A stretch of DNA of 64,000 nt from an uncultured Bacteroidales bacterium (GTDB lineage Bacteria; Bacteroidota; Bacteroidia; Bacteroidales; Bacteroidaceae): positions 33,747 through 97,746 of the forward strand of contig CALGJF010000066.1 of NCBI GenBank assembly GCA_937914945.1, given 5' to 3'. Below are positions 34,388 through 42,822 of this stretch, one piece after another (the stretch's first letter is position 1; each line of letters starts with the position of its first letter). Position numbers and translations under genes: made by a program. Below the pieces are notes generated by a model. That model worked only from the letters and a program-made list of their open reading frames with translations. It had not been told where the DNA came from and ran no database searches.

Positions 34388-35014
34388 TTATTCTTGCAAG
34401 CTCTTATCCTTGGCACGCTGAACCCAAATAACAATTGCTATGAGGAAGAATGCCATAGGTGCCATGAGCATAAGACCGTTGTTAATGTAGCCTGCCTCGT
34501 AAACACATTGGGGGATTACGGGGAAATCGAGCAGTGTGCCCGAACCGAAAATCTCGCGAACAATGGCAACAACCACAAGAATCATTGCATAGCCCAAACC
34601 GTTACCGATACCATCGAGGAACGAAGGCCAGGGCTTGTTTTGCATGGCAAATGCCTCCAAACGACCCATGAGGATACAGTTGGTGATGATAAGACCCACA
34701 TATACCGACAACTGCACGCTTACATCGTAGGCAAAGGCTTTGAGTACCTCGCTAACGAGTGTTACAAGGGCTGCAACAACCACCAACTGTATGATGATAC
34801 GGATGCGGCTGGGGATTGTGTTACGGATAAGTGAAATGATTACGTTGGCCATCGCAACGATGATGGTTACCGAGAGGCCCATCACAATGGCGGGTGCCAA
34901 TTTGCTTGTAACAGCCAATGCCGAGCAGATACCAAGCACCTGAACAGTTACAGGATTCTCTTTAAGCAGAGGCGTGTTGAGTGCCTCCATGTTTTTCTTT
35001 GAAAAAAGTCCCAT
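34388..35014 (-). CDS. nqrD: Na+-translocating NADH:quinone reductase subunit D
   Basis: 208 residues with six membrane helices, homologous in inverted topology to NqrE. Cys30 (VLGICSALAVT) and Cys113 (IITNCILMGR) are the iron-centre ligands. The intramembrane centre passes electrons between NqrF and the FMN of NqrC across the membrane. Confidence 0.95.
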   Translation of the reverse strand: MGLFSKKNMEALNTPLLKENPVTVQVLGICSALAVTSKLAPAIVMGLSVTIIVAMANVIISLIRNTIPSRIRIIIQLVVVAALVTLVSEVLKAFAYDVSVQLSVYVGLIITNCILMGRLEAFAMQNKPWPSFLDGIGNGLGYAMILVVVAIVREIFGSGTLLDFPVIPQCVYEAGYINNGLMLMAPMAFFLIAIVIWVQRAKDKSLQE

Positions 35015-35018
35015 AGTA

Positions 35019-35906
35019 TTATTCCTCCTCTGTTACTTGTGCCTCCTCGGCGGGAGCAGGCGCGGGTTCAACAATAGGTGCTGCCGGCTGCTGCAATGCC
35101 ATGAGGTATGCTTTGTAGCTACCCATAGTGCTCTGCAACATATCGTTCACACCGCTACAAGTGATGGTTGCACCGGAGATTGCGTTTACCTCGCACTCCT
35201 CGTTGGCAACTTTCTTGGTTACGCCAAGCGCAACAGCACCGTCGGCAATGATGTGCTTGCCGGGGAAGCGTGTCTGGAACTTGTCGCCGGCAATCTCGGC
35301 ACCAAGACCGGGAGTTTCGCTTGCGTGCGAGAAATATACGCCGTAAATGGTGTTGCCGTCGCTGTTCACTGCCACATAACCCCAAATGCCACCCCAGAGA
35401 CCATTACCGGTCATGGGAATCACATACTTGGTCTCGCCCTTGACATCGCAGATGTAAAGGGGGAGGTTGCTGTCATTGATAGCATCATTGGCAACATCGA
35501 AACCACCCTCGGTAGCTACTACCTCGCCGGCGTTGTTGATGATAGCCTCTTGCTTAACAACCTCGCTGTATGTTGCTGCTGCATCGGGCTGATTCTTGAT
35601 ATTAAGCGATGCAAGTATCTGCTTTTTCTTGTCGAGGCGGATATTCTCCTCCTGCTGGGGACGGAGCAACGATGATACACCGGCAAGCAAGAATGCCACG
35701 ATTACAACTACAATAGATGCGTAGATGATAGCGTATGCGTCGCTGCTTGTGTTAAAGCCTTTCTTTGCTTTCTTGGCATCGCCTTGTGCCTCGCCACCAC
35801 CAACAAGCTCGAACTCCGATGCAGGGGCTTTACAAAGGGGGCATACAGAGGGTGCCTCTGTGCCTTCGTGCGTGTAACCGCACACTTTACATACATATTT
35901 AGCCAT
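35019..35906 (-). CDS. nqrC: NqrC with an extra N-terminal rubredoxin-like domain
   Basis: 295 residues, about 60 more than a usual Bacteroidales NqrC. Residues 1-33 are a rubredoxin-like zinc/iron knuckle of rubrerythrin type: VCKVCGYTHEG with Cys6 and Cys9, then APSVCPLCKAPASEFE with Cys22 and Cys25. A Gly/Lys-rich linker (36-50) leads to the NqrC transmembrane helix (~57-79, AIIYASIVVVIVAFLLAG) and the periplasmic FMN domain, whose covalent flavin site is the Thr in NAISGATIT near residue 245. The Pro/Ala/Glu-rich tail is also longer than usual. The reading frame is unbroken from the rubredoxin part to NqrC, with no internal stop. By NqrC topology the added domain would sit in the cytoplasm, near NqrF. 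Confidence 0.92.
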   Translation of the reverse strand: MAKYVCKVCGYTHEGTEAPSVCPLCKAPASEFELVGGGEAQGDAKKAKKGFNTSSDAYAIIYASIVVVIVAFLLAGVSSLLRPQQEENIRLDKKKQILASLNIKNQPDAAATYSEVVKQEAIINNAGEVVATEGGFDVANDAINDSNLPLYICDVKGETKYVIPMTGNGLWGGIWGYVAVNSDGNTIYGVYFSHASETPGLGAEIAGDKFQTRFPGKHIIADGAVALGVTKKVANEECEVNAISGATITCSGVNDMLQSTMGSYKAYLMALQQPAAPIVEPAPAPAEEAQVTEEE

Positions 35907-35911
35907 ATCTG

Positions 35912-37105
35912 TTAGTTCTTTTTGGTTAGACGTTTAGCACGGGCCTTGACATTTGACTGAACCACACAATAGTCGATAAAGGGTGCGGTTACGTTCATGA
36001 GCAGGATGGCAAGCATCATACCCTCGGGGTAACCGGGGTTGAATACACGGATGAGAATTGCCATAGCTCCAATGCCGAAGCCATAAATGAATTTACCTGT
36101 TTCGGTACGGGCAGCAGTAACAGGGTCGGTTGCCATAAACACGGCACCGAAGCAGAAACCGCCGAGCAACAAGTGTGTGTAGATGGGCTGCTGCAACGCA
36201 TCGTTATCGGGCATGAGGCCTGTGAAGAGGAGTATCATGGCGATACCACCTACGAATACAGAGAGCATAACCTTCCAGCTTGCAACGCCTGTCCACAAGA
36301 GGAGCGCTGCACCAAGTGCTATTGCGATAACGCTGGTCTCACCTATTGAGCCGGGCATGAAACCGCAAATCATATCGCAAAGCGAGAGGTTGGCACCGGC
36401 TGCACCCACAGCAACTTCACCGCCATTCACATACTGCAATGCTGTTGCGCAGGTGTAACCATCGGGGAGATCGTGGCCGATACCGAAGATTGAATCGGTA
36501 GCTACCCATACAGACTCACCTGAGATTACAGAGGGATAGGCAAAGAAGATGAACGCACGGGCTATGAGCGCCACGTTAACGATGTTCATACCTGTACCAC
36601 CAAATACCTCCTTGGCAAAGATTACCGAGAAAGCTGTAGCTACTGCCAACACCCACAGAGGACAGCCGGCAGGCACAATCATGGGGATAAGAACACCCGA
36701 TACGAGGAAGCCCTCGTGTATCTCCTCGTTCTTCCACTGGGCAACGATAAACTCTATTCCAAGACCAACGATGTAGGTTACCGCAATTTTGGGCAACATC
36801 ACCATAAGACCGAAGAGGAACATTTCCCAGAACGATGTTGTGGCTACGGCACCGGCTGCAAGGGCATTCTGGTAACCGAGGTTATACATACCGAACAGCA
36901 TCGCGGGCAAAAGTGCAATAACCACAAGCGACATAATGCGCTTGCTGTCTATTGCATCGTGAATATTCACACCGCTTTTCGAGGTGTCGTTAGGAACGAA
37001 TAGGAAGGTCTCCATTCCATCGAACACAGAGCGGAAAGCATGCAGCTTGCCACCCTCCTCGAAGTTGGGCTTAATTTTATTCAGATAATTTCTCAAAAAT
37101 TTCAT
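35912..37105 (-). CDS. nqrB: Na+-translocating NADH:quinone reductase subunit B
   Basis: 397 residues, polytopic membrane subunit that binds covalent FMN and riboflavin and carries the sodium path. Thr221 in DGYTCATALQ matches the flavinylated Thr of the SxAT-type site. GSIGETSVIAIALG is another conserved block. It ends 5 bp before nqrC. Confidence 0.94.
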   Translation of the reverse strand: MKFLRNYLNKIKPNFEEGGKLHAFRSVFDGMETFLFVPNDTSKSGVNIHDAIDSKRIMSLVVIALLPAMLFGMYNLGYQNALAAGAVATTSFWEMFLFGLMVMLPKIAVTYIVGLGIEFIVAQWKNEEIHEGFLVSGVLIPMIVPAGCPLWVLAVATAFSVIFAKEVFGGTGMNIVNVALIARAFIFFAYPSVISGESVWVATDSIFGIGHDLPDGYTCATALQYVNGGEVAVGAAGANLSLCDMICGFMPGSIGETSVIAIALGAALLLWTGVASWKVMLSVFVGGIAMILLFTGLMPDNDALQQPIYTHLLLGGFCFGAVFMATDPVTAARTETGKFIYGFGIGAMAILIRVFNPGYPEGMMLAILLMNVTAPFIDYCVVQSNVKARAKRLTKKN

Positions 37106-37161
37106 ATGATATATATTTTATTTTGCTTTTTAACTCAACCGCCCGCGGGCGGCAATTAGCT

Positions 37162-38511
37162 TTAGCACATTTCGGCACGGAGCTTGTCCAAGCCCTCGCG
37201 AACGATGCGCTGCAATTCCAATTTAGATGAATCTACAAACTCGCACAATGCAAAGTCCTCGGGAGCCACCTCGTAGATACCAAGCTCTTCCATCTTGTCG
37301 ATGTTACCTGTGATGATAGCCTTGATGAGGTACTCGGGATAGATGTCCATGGGGAACACCTTGTCGTACTCGTTTGACATAATCATATGACGCTCGCCAC
37401 CCTTGATGCGCGCATCGATGGTGTAGCTGCGTTTGGGCATGAGCCAGCTGAAGTAGCTGCGGCTGGTGCTGAACATAGAGAAACGGGGTGCAATCCATCC
37501 GAAGGCCTCGTCGCCGCCCATAATCTCGGGGATAACGGTTACCTCGGTTGAGAATGCGCCAAGGAAGCCGTCGGCTGTGGTGGGCTTGCCGGTGAGCACG
37601 TTGCCGTCGATGATGCGGAGGGGATTCTCGTCTTTCAAGCGGCCTGCCACAAGTGTGCTGATTTGCGCACCAAGAACAACCTTGCTATACGAGGGATTCT
37701 TAACCTCGCTACCCGCAAGTGCCACTGTGCGTGTGAAATCAACCTTGCCTTTGTTGAAGAGACGACCGATGAAGATTACCTCCTCGGCACCGATAGTCCA
37801 AACAACCTCACCCTTGTTCACAGGTGCCACATGGTTTATCTGCACACCCACGTTACCTGCGGGGTGAGGCCCCTTGAAGATTGTGGTTGTAACATTCTTT
37901 GCCACGTTCAGCGCTGCTGCCTTCTGGCTTGCATTGATACCCAAATAAACGGGCGCAATGCGAGAAAGAGCATCGAGACCAATCTGAAAATCCTCCTCGT
38001 TACCTTTGAGGGCTATCTCGAAATCAACAGCCAAGGGTTTAGAGTCGAATGCAGATACAAAGACTGCTCGGGGTGAATCACTGGGAGTGGCGATAACATC
38101 GTATGGTCTTTGGCGCATGAATGCAAAAAGGCCCGACTTCAACAAATCGGCCTTTACCTCCTCTGCCGACAGAGAAAGTACATCCTTTGCTTTATACTCC
38201 ACAGACTCAAACTTACCGTCTGACTCCACTACGACGCTCAACACGCGTCTTCTCTCTCCGCGGTTTACCGCTACAACTTTTCCGCTCACGGGCGAAACAA
38301 ATTGTATCTCGGGACAGTTCTTGTCAATAAACAAGGGCTCACCGGCCTTTACAACATCCTCGGGCTTAACTACCACCTTGGGAGTTACGCGTGTGAAATC
38401 GGCAGGCATCAAGGCATAAAGCTTGGCTGCATCGATGGTTGTTGTTTCAGCAACAGGAGCGCCTTTCAAATTGATATCCAATCCCTTAGAAATTTTTACA
38501 ACTCTGTGCAT
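37162..38511 (-). CDS. nqrA: Na+-translocating NADH:quinone reductase subunit A
   Basis: 449 residues, peripheral cytoplasmic subunit. Recognised by KISKGLDINLKGAP at the start, the lipoyl-like VSPVSGKVVAVNRGERRRVLSVVVE, and FAFMRQRPYD. It is the first gene of the operon, with a 56-bp gap to nqrB that contains a small CCGCCCGCGGGCGG dyad (37139-37152). A -7-like box lies at 38545-38552. Confidence 0.95.
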   Translation of the reverse strand: MHRVVKISKGLDINLKGAPVAETTTIDAAKLYALMPADFTRVTPKVVVKPEDVVKAGEPLFIDKNCPEIQFVSPVSGKVVAVNRGERRRVLSVVVESDGKFESVEYKAKDVLSLSAEEVKADLLKSGLFAFMRQRPYDVIATPSDSPRAVFVSAFDSKPLAVDFEIALKGNEEDFQIGLDALSRIAPVYLGINASQKAAALNVAKNVTTTIFKGPHPAGNVGVQINHVAPVNKGEVVWTIGAEEVIFIGRLFNKGKVDFTRTVALAGSEVKNPSYSKVVLGAQISTLVAGRLKDENPLRIIDGNVLTGKPTTADGFLGAFSTEVTVIPEIMGGDEAFGWIAPRFSMFSTSRSYFSWLMPKRSYTIDARIKGGERHMIMSNEYDKVFPMDIYPEYLIKAIITGNIDKMEELGIYEVAPEDFALCEFVDSSKLELQRIVREGLDKLRAEMC

Positions 38512-38544
38512 ATAAATTGAGTTACGTTAGTACATTATCTGTCG

Positions 38545-38552
38545 CAAAATTA
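38545..38552 (-). promoter_or_regulatory. -7 box of the nqr operon
   Basis: TAATTTTG on the minus strand, 34-41 bp before the nqrA ATG, fits TAnnTTTG. The -33 position reads GTTATAG, so the match there is poor. I see no gene in 38512-38660. Confidence 0.4.
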
Positions 38553-38660
38553 AAGATTTTTTTCTGTATTTCTATAACTTTTTTAACATAAATAACTGTG
38601 TTTAAGATAAAAAAGTTGAGATTGGGAGGGGGAGCAGAAACAAAAAGGCAAATTATAGGG

Positions 38661-38696
38661 TAAAAAAAATGAGAGGATACCTCACGGTATCCTCTC
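38661..38696 (-). terminator. Terminator of the ribosomal protein block
   Basis: GAGAGGATACC (38671-38681) pairs with GGTATCCTCTC (38686-38696); on the minus strand ATTTTTTTTA follows. It ends the long transcript after rplQ. Confidence 0.92.
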
Positions 38697-38720
38697 ACAT
38701 CTATTAAGTAAGTAATTGTA

Positions 38721-39209
38721 TTATTCAGCAGCGGCTGTTGTAGCTGGCTCTTCAGTTGCTACTGCTGCCTCTTCTACTACGGGTGCATCTGCAGCCTTCT
38801 TTGTAGAACGACGGCGGCGTGTCTTCTTAGCAGGAGCCTTAGCCATATTCTCATTGTAATCAACGAGCTCGATGAAGCACATCTCGGCTGCGTCACCGGG
38901 ACGTGTACCCAACTTGATGATGCGTGTGTAACCACCGGGACGCTCGGCAACCTTTACTGAAATCTCTTTGAAGAGCTCGGTAACGGCCTCCTTGCTCTGG
39001 AGGTAGCTGAATACAACGCGACGAGAATTGGTTGTGTCGTCTTTAGACTTTGTGATCAAAGGCTCAACGAATTTCTTCAACTCTTTTGCCTTTGCAAGGG
39101 TCGTAGTGATTCTTTTGTGCATGATCAAAGAGATAGCCATATTTGAAAGCATAGCTTTTCTGTGAGATGCAGTACGGCCCAAATGGTTAAAAGATTTTTT
39201 ATGTCTCAT
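38721..39209 (-). CDS. rplQ: 50S ribosomal protein L17
   Basis: 162 residues. The core (1-~115) begins MRHKKSFNHLGRTASHRKAML and includes ERPGGYTRIIKLGTRPGDAAEM. A ~45-residue basic then Ala/Glu/Thr-rich tail follows (KKTRRRRSTKKAADAP), which is common in Bacteroidetes L17 and absent from E. coli. It is the last gene of the alpha operon. Confidence 0.96.
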   Translation of the reverse strand: MRHKKSFNHLGRTASHRKAMLSNMAISLIMHKRITTTLAKAKELKKFVEPLITKSKDDTTNSRRVVFSYLQSKEAVTELFKEISVKVAERPGGYTRIIKLGTRPGDAAEMCFIELVDYNENMAKAPAKKTRRRRSTKKAADAPVVEEAAVATEEPATTAAAE

Positions 39210-39211
39210 AA

Positions 39212-40204
39212 TTATTCTTTATCTAATTTATATTTTGAAATATCGGTTCCAAACGAAAGATTCAGACTCTCGAGCAAATCATCAAGCTCAGTGAGCGATT
39301 TCTTACCAAAGTTGCGGAACTTGAGAAGGTCTGTTTTGTTGTACTGCACAAGCTGACCAAGGGTCTCTACGTCGGCAGCCTTCAAGCAGTTGAGGGCGCG
39401 AACCGAAAGGTTCAGATCGACCAACTTGCTCTTCAACAACTGGCGCATGTGCAATACCTCCTCGTCAAACTCTTCGTTGCCGTCGATGTCGGATGCCTCA
39501 ATAGCTATCTTCTCATCAGAGAACAACATGAAGTGGTGGATAAGGATTTTAGCAGCCTCTTTAAGTGCCTCCTTCGGGTGTATAGAACCATCGGTTGTAA
39601 TCTCAATCACCAAGCGGTCGTAGTCGGTCTTCTGCTCTACGCGGAAGGGCTCGCGCTGGTAATTAACATTACGAATAGGAGTGTATATCGAGTCGATTGG
39701 AATCATTGTGGGTTCTGTGCAGTACTCACGGTTCTCATCAGAGGGAATGTAACCACGCCCTTTGTTGATGCTGATTTCAATCTGCATTTTAGCCGATGAG
39801 TCGAGGTGGCAAATGACTAACTCGGGATTTAACACTTCAAATCCGGTTAAATACTTACCAATCTCGCCGGCAGTGAATACCTCGGTATTCTCTACGTTGA
39901 TTGAGACTTTCTCGGTTTCGAATTCCTCAACGATTCTTTTGAATCGAACCTTTTTAAGATTCAATATAATGTTGGTTACATCTTCTTTTACACCGGGTAC
40001 TGTGGCAAACTCGTGCTCTACGCCTGCAATCTTGATGCAGTTGATTGCGAAGCCTTCCAATGAAGACAACAAGATGCGACGCAATGCGTTACCAATAGTA
40101 GTAGCAAAACCGGGCTCCAAAGGACGAAACTCAAACTTTCCGTAGAAGTCGTTCGCCTCCAACATTACTACTTTATCAGGTTTTTGAAATGTTAATATCG
40201 CCAT
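39212..40204 (-). CDS. rpoA: RNA polymerase alpha subunit
   Basis: 330 residues. The N-terminal dimerisation domain has FATTIGNALRRILLSSLEG and the C-terminal domain has NCLKAADVETLGQLVQYNKTDLL, with the helix-hairpin-helix KFRNFGKKSLTELDD that contacts promoters and regulators. It lies between rpsD and rplQ, 2 bp before the latter. Confidence 0.97.
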   Translation of the reverse strand: MAILTFQKPDKVVMLEANDFYGKFEFRPLEPGFATTIGNALRRILLSSLEGFAINCIKIAGVEHEFATVPGVKEDVTNIILNLKKVRFKRIVEEFETEKVSINVENTEVFTAGEIGKYLTGFEVLNPELVICHLDSSAKMQIEISINKGRGYIPSDENREYCTEPTMIPIDSIYTPIRNVNYQREPFRVEQKTDYDRLVIEITTDGSIHPKEALKEAAKILIHHFMLFSDEKIAIEASDIDGNEEFDEEVLHMRQLLKSKLVDLNLSVRALNCLKAADVETLGQLVQYNKTDLLKFRNFGKKSLTELDDLLESLNLSFGTDISKYKLDKE

Positions 40205-40213
40205 TATTAAATA

Positions 40214-40822
40214 TTAATTTTTGCTATACAACTCAACGATTAACTGCTCCTTGATGTTCTCGGGAATCTCCGAACGCTCGGGCATGTTCAAGAACTTACC
40301 TGCCATTGAAGACTGATCCCACTCCAACCAAGGATATTTGCTGTGGTTAAGACCTGCCAAAGAGTTCTGGATAACCTCGAGAGACTTTGAACGCTCGCGA
40401 ACACCTACAATCTGACCTGCCTTGATGATGCGTGAAGCAACGTTACAAACCTTACCATCTACTACAATGTGGCAGTGGCTAACCAACTGACGTGCTGCTG
40501 CACGGGTGGGAGCAATGCCCAAACGGTAAACGATGTTGTCCAAACGAGACTCCAACAACTGCAAAAGCACCTCACCGGTAATACCGGGAGCTGAATCGGC
40601 CTTGTCAAAAGTGTTACGGAACTGACGCTCCAAAACTCCGTATGTGTATTTAGCTTTCTGCTTCTCGGCAAGCATCACACCATACTCTGATGTTTTGCGA
40701 CGACGGTTGTTACCGTGCATACCGGGAGCATAATTTTTCTTAGAAAGCACTTTGTCGGCACCGAAGATGGGCTCACCGAAACGACGTGCAATCTTGCTTT
40801 TTGGTCCTGTATATCTAGCCAT
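40214..40822 (-). CDS. rpsD: 30S ribosomal protein S4
   Basis: 202 residues. Primary 16S-binding assembly protein. It begins MARYTGPKSKIARRFGEPIFG and carries the S4 RNA-binding domain LDNIVYRLGIAPTRAAARQLV. The N-terminal zinc-binding cysteines found in some bacteria are absent. In E. coli S4 represses the alpha operon; no such mRNA structure was identified here. Confidence 0.97.
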   Translation of the reverse strand: MARYTGPKSKIARRFGEPIFGADKVLSKKNYAPGMHGNNRRRKTSEYGVMLAEKQKAKYTYGVLERQFRNTFDKADSAPGITGEVLLQLLESRLDNIVYRLGIAPTRAAARQLVSHCHIVVDGKVCNVASRIIKAGQIVGVRERSKSLEVIQNSLAGLNHSKYPWLEWDQSSMAGKFLNMPERSEIPENIKEQLIVELYSKN

Positions 40823-40843
40823 TTTAATTCTGATTAAATTTGA

Positions 40844-41233
40844 TTATACTCTTCTTCTCTTAGGAGGACGGCAACCGTTGAATGGCAGCGGTGTTACGTC
40901 GATAATCTCTGTAACCTCGATTCCTGCACCATGTACTGTGCGGATAGCCGACTCACGACCATTACCGGGTCCCTTAACATATGCCTTTACCTTGCGCAAA
41001 CCCAAATCGTAAGCGATTTTTGAGCAAGCCTCGGCAGCCATTTGAGCAGCATAAGGAGTGTTCTTCTTTGAACCTCTAAAACCCATCTTTCCTGCAGATG
41101 ACCAAGAGATAACCTGACCTTCGTCATTAGTAAGGCAAACAATGATGTTGTTGAATGACGAATGAACATGAAGCTGTCCATTGGCTCCTACCTTTACATT
41201 TCTTTTCTTTGTTGCAACTGTTTTCTTTGCCAT
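40844..41233 (-). CDS. rpsK: 30S ribosomal protein S11
   Basis: 129 residues. Platform protein. Family signatures GQLHVHSSFNNIIVCLTN, GPGNGRESAIR and the C-terminal DVTPLPFNGCRPPKRRRV are all present. Confidence 0.97.
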   Translation of the reverse strand: MAKKTVATKKRNVKVGANGQLHVHSSFNNIIVCLTNDEGQVISWSSAGKMGFRGSKKNTPYAAQMAAEACSKIAYDLGLRKVKAYVKGPGNGRESAIRTVHGAGIEVTEIIDVTPLPFNGCRPPKRRRV

Positions 41234-41245
41234 ATTACTTACTTA

Positions 41246-41626
41246 TTATTTTGTAGCTTTTTTCTTGTTAGCAACTGTCTTCTTACGTCCCTTGCGTGTA
41301 CGAGCGTTGTTCTTTGTGCTCTGACCACGTACCGGCAAACCGTTACGATGACGAATGCCACGATAGCAACCGATGTCCATCAGTCGTTTGATGTTCAACT
41401 GAATCTCTGAACGGAGGTCGCCCTCTACCTTAAACTCTGCGCCAATAATCTCACGAACCTTTGCTGCCATGTCGTCGGTCCAATCCTGAACCTTGATGTT
41501 GCGGTCAACGCCGGCCTTGTCGAGGATTTTGGCTGCACTGCTGCGTCCGATACCATAGATGTATGTCAACGCAATCTCTCCTCTCTTATTCTGAGGAATA
41601 TCTACACCAACTATTCTTATAGCCAT
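41246..41626 (-). CDS. rpsM: 30S ribosomal protein S13
   Basis: 126 residues. Head protein contacting L5 and the P-site tRNA. It opens MAIRIVGVDIPQNKRGEIALTYIYGIG and ends with the basic RHRNGLPVRGQSTKNNARTRKG tail. Confidence 0.97.
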   Translation of the reverse strand: MAIRIVGVDIPQNKRGEIALTYIYGIGRSSAAKILDKAGVDRNIKVQDWTDDMAAKVREIIGAEFKVEGDLRSEIQLNIKRLMDIGCYRGIRHRNGLPVRGQSTKNNARTRKGRKKTVANKKKATK

Positions 41627-41659
41627 ATACGAATAATATATTATTAATTACTACTTTAA

Positions 41660-41776
41660 TTACCCCTGACGCAGTTTGAACTTGGGATTCTTTTTGTTAA
41701 TCAGATACAAACGTCCGTTTCTGCGAACGATTTTGCAGTCGGGAGTGCGTTTCTTAATAGATGCTTTAACTTTCAT
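41660..41776 (-). CDS. rpmJ: 50S ribosomal protein L36
   Basis: 38 residues, translated by eye: begins MKVKASIKKRTPDCKIVRRN and ends NPKFKLRQG. It lies between infA and rpsM as usual. Only one cysteine remains of the zinc ribbon, so it is the zinc-independent (C-) form. Confidence 0.95.
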   Translation of the reverse strand: MKVKASIKKRTPDCKIVRRNGRLYLINKKNPKFKLRQG

Positions 41777-41789
41777 ATTATATTGTTTT

Positions 41790-42008
41790 TTATTTATATC
41801 GGAATACGATTCTTCCTTTGGTTAAATCATAAGGGGACATCTCTATTCTCACTTTGTCGCCGGGGAGAATTTTAATGTAGTGCATTCTCATCTTTCCTGA
41901 AATGTGAGCAATCACTTCGTGACCATTCTGCAATTCTACTCGGAACATTGCATTTGACAATGCCTCTACGATTGTACCGTCTTGTTCAATAGCGTTTTGT
42001 TTAGCCAT
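41790..42008 (-). CDS. infA: Translation initiation factor IF-1
   Basis: 72 residues, one S1-like OB fold. MAKQNAIEQDGTIVEALSNAMF, HVIAHISGKMRMHYIKILPGDKV-type core (here GHEVIAHISGKMRMHYIKIL) and DLTKGRIVFRYK at the end. It sits 1 bp after map. Confidence 0.97.
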   Translation of the reverse strand: MAKQNAIEQDGTIVEALSNAMFRVELQNGHEVIAHISGKMRMHYIKILPGDKVRIEMSPYDLTKGRIVFRYK

Positions 42009-42009
42009 A

Positions 42010-42807
42010 TTAATATCCTTTGTTTCTTAAAACCTCTTCGACAAACTCGAATGATGATAAAATATCGGCACCATGCCTGCCTACTGCAATGGTGTGTTCA
42101 AAGTGTGCTGCGTTCTTGCGATCACGTGTGCGCACTGTCCAACCATCGCGCTCCATAAATATCTGACGTTTGCCCTGGGTAATCATCGGTTCTATTGCTA
42201 TGCACATGCCCTCGCGCAACTGTAAACCGTTGCCTCTGCGCCCGTAATTGGGAACCTCGGGAGCTTCATGCATATCGCGACCGATTCCATGCCCCACGAA
42301 CTCACGAACAACGCCGAAACCGTTCTGCTCGCAATGTGTCTGTACCGCATTGCCCACATCACCAAGACGCTTGCCGTGAACCGCCTGTTCAATACCTTTA
42401 TAGAGCGACTCCTTGGTTACCTGCAACAATTTCTTTGTTGCCTCGTCAACCTCGCCTACACAAAATGTGTAGCAGGAATCTCCACAGAAACCGTTCAACA
42501 ATGTTCCACAATCGACCGATATTATATCGCCCTCTTTCAAGGGAACATCGTTGGGGATTCCATGTACCACTACATCGTTAACCGATGCACAAATCGAACC
42601 CGGAAAAGGAACACCCTCGTGGTTGGGATAACCTTTGAAGGTGGGGATTGCCCCGTTGTCCCTTATAAACTCCTCGGCCACTCTGTCGAGTTGCTTGGTT
42701 GTTACACCCGGTTCTATTATTTTAGCAACTTCGGCAAGCGTTCTACCTACCAGCAGATTAGCCTGCCGAAGTAATTCAATTTCGTCTGATGTCTTAAGAA
42801 ATATCAT
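42010..42807 (-). CDS. map: Type I methionine aminopeptidase
   Basis: 265 residues. It removes the initiator methionine from nascent proteins. Metal ligands of the M24 fold are visible: DVVVHGIP, SVDCGTLLNGFCGDS, VGHGIGRDMHEAP, IEPMI and EHTIAV. There is no N-terminal zinc-finger extension. It lies between secY and infA, the usual Bacteroidetes order. Confidence 0.96.
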   Translation of the reverse strand: MIFLKTSDEIELLRQANLLVGRTLAEVAKIIEPGVTTKQLDRVAEEFIRDNGAIPTFKGYPNHEGVPFPGSICASVNDVVVHGIPNDVPLKEGDIISVDCGTLLNGFCGDSCYTFCVGEVDEATKKLLQVTKESLYKGIEQAVHGKRLGDVGNAVQTHCEQNGFGVVREFVGHGIGRDMHEAPEVPNYGRRGNGLQLREGMCIAIEPMITQGKRQIFMERDGWTVRTRDRKNAAHFEHTIAVGRHGADILSSFEFVEEVLRNKGY

Positions 42808-42822
42808 TCTTAGCTCTACAAA

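Noticed and set aside
32455..38511. Operon considered as an Rnf complex
   Set aside because: NqrA and an NqrF with 2Fe-2S plus FAD/NAD domains are present, while RnfB and RnfC are absent; cysteines of NqrD, NqrE and NqrF match Nqr.
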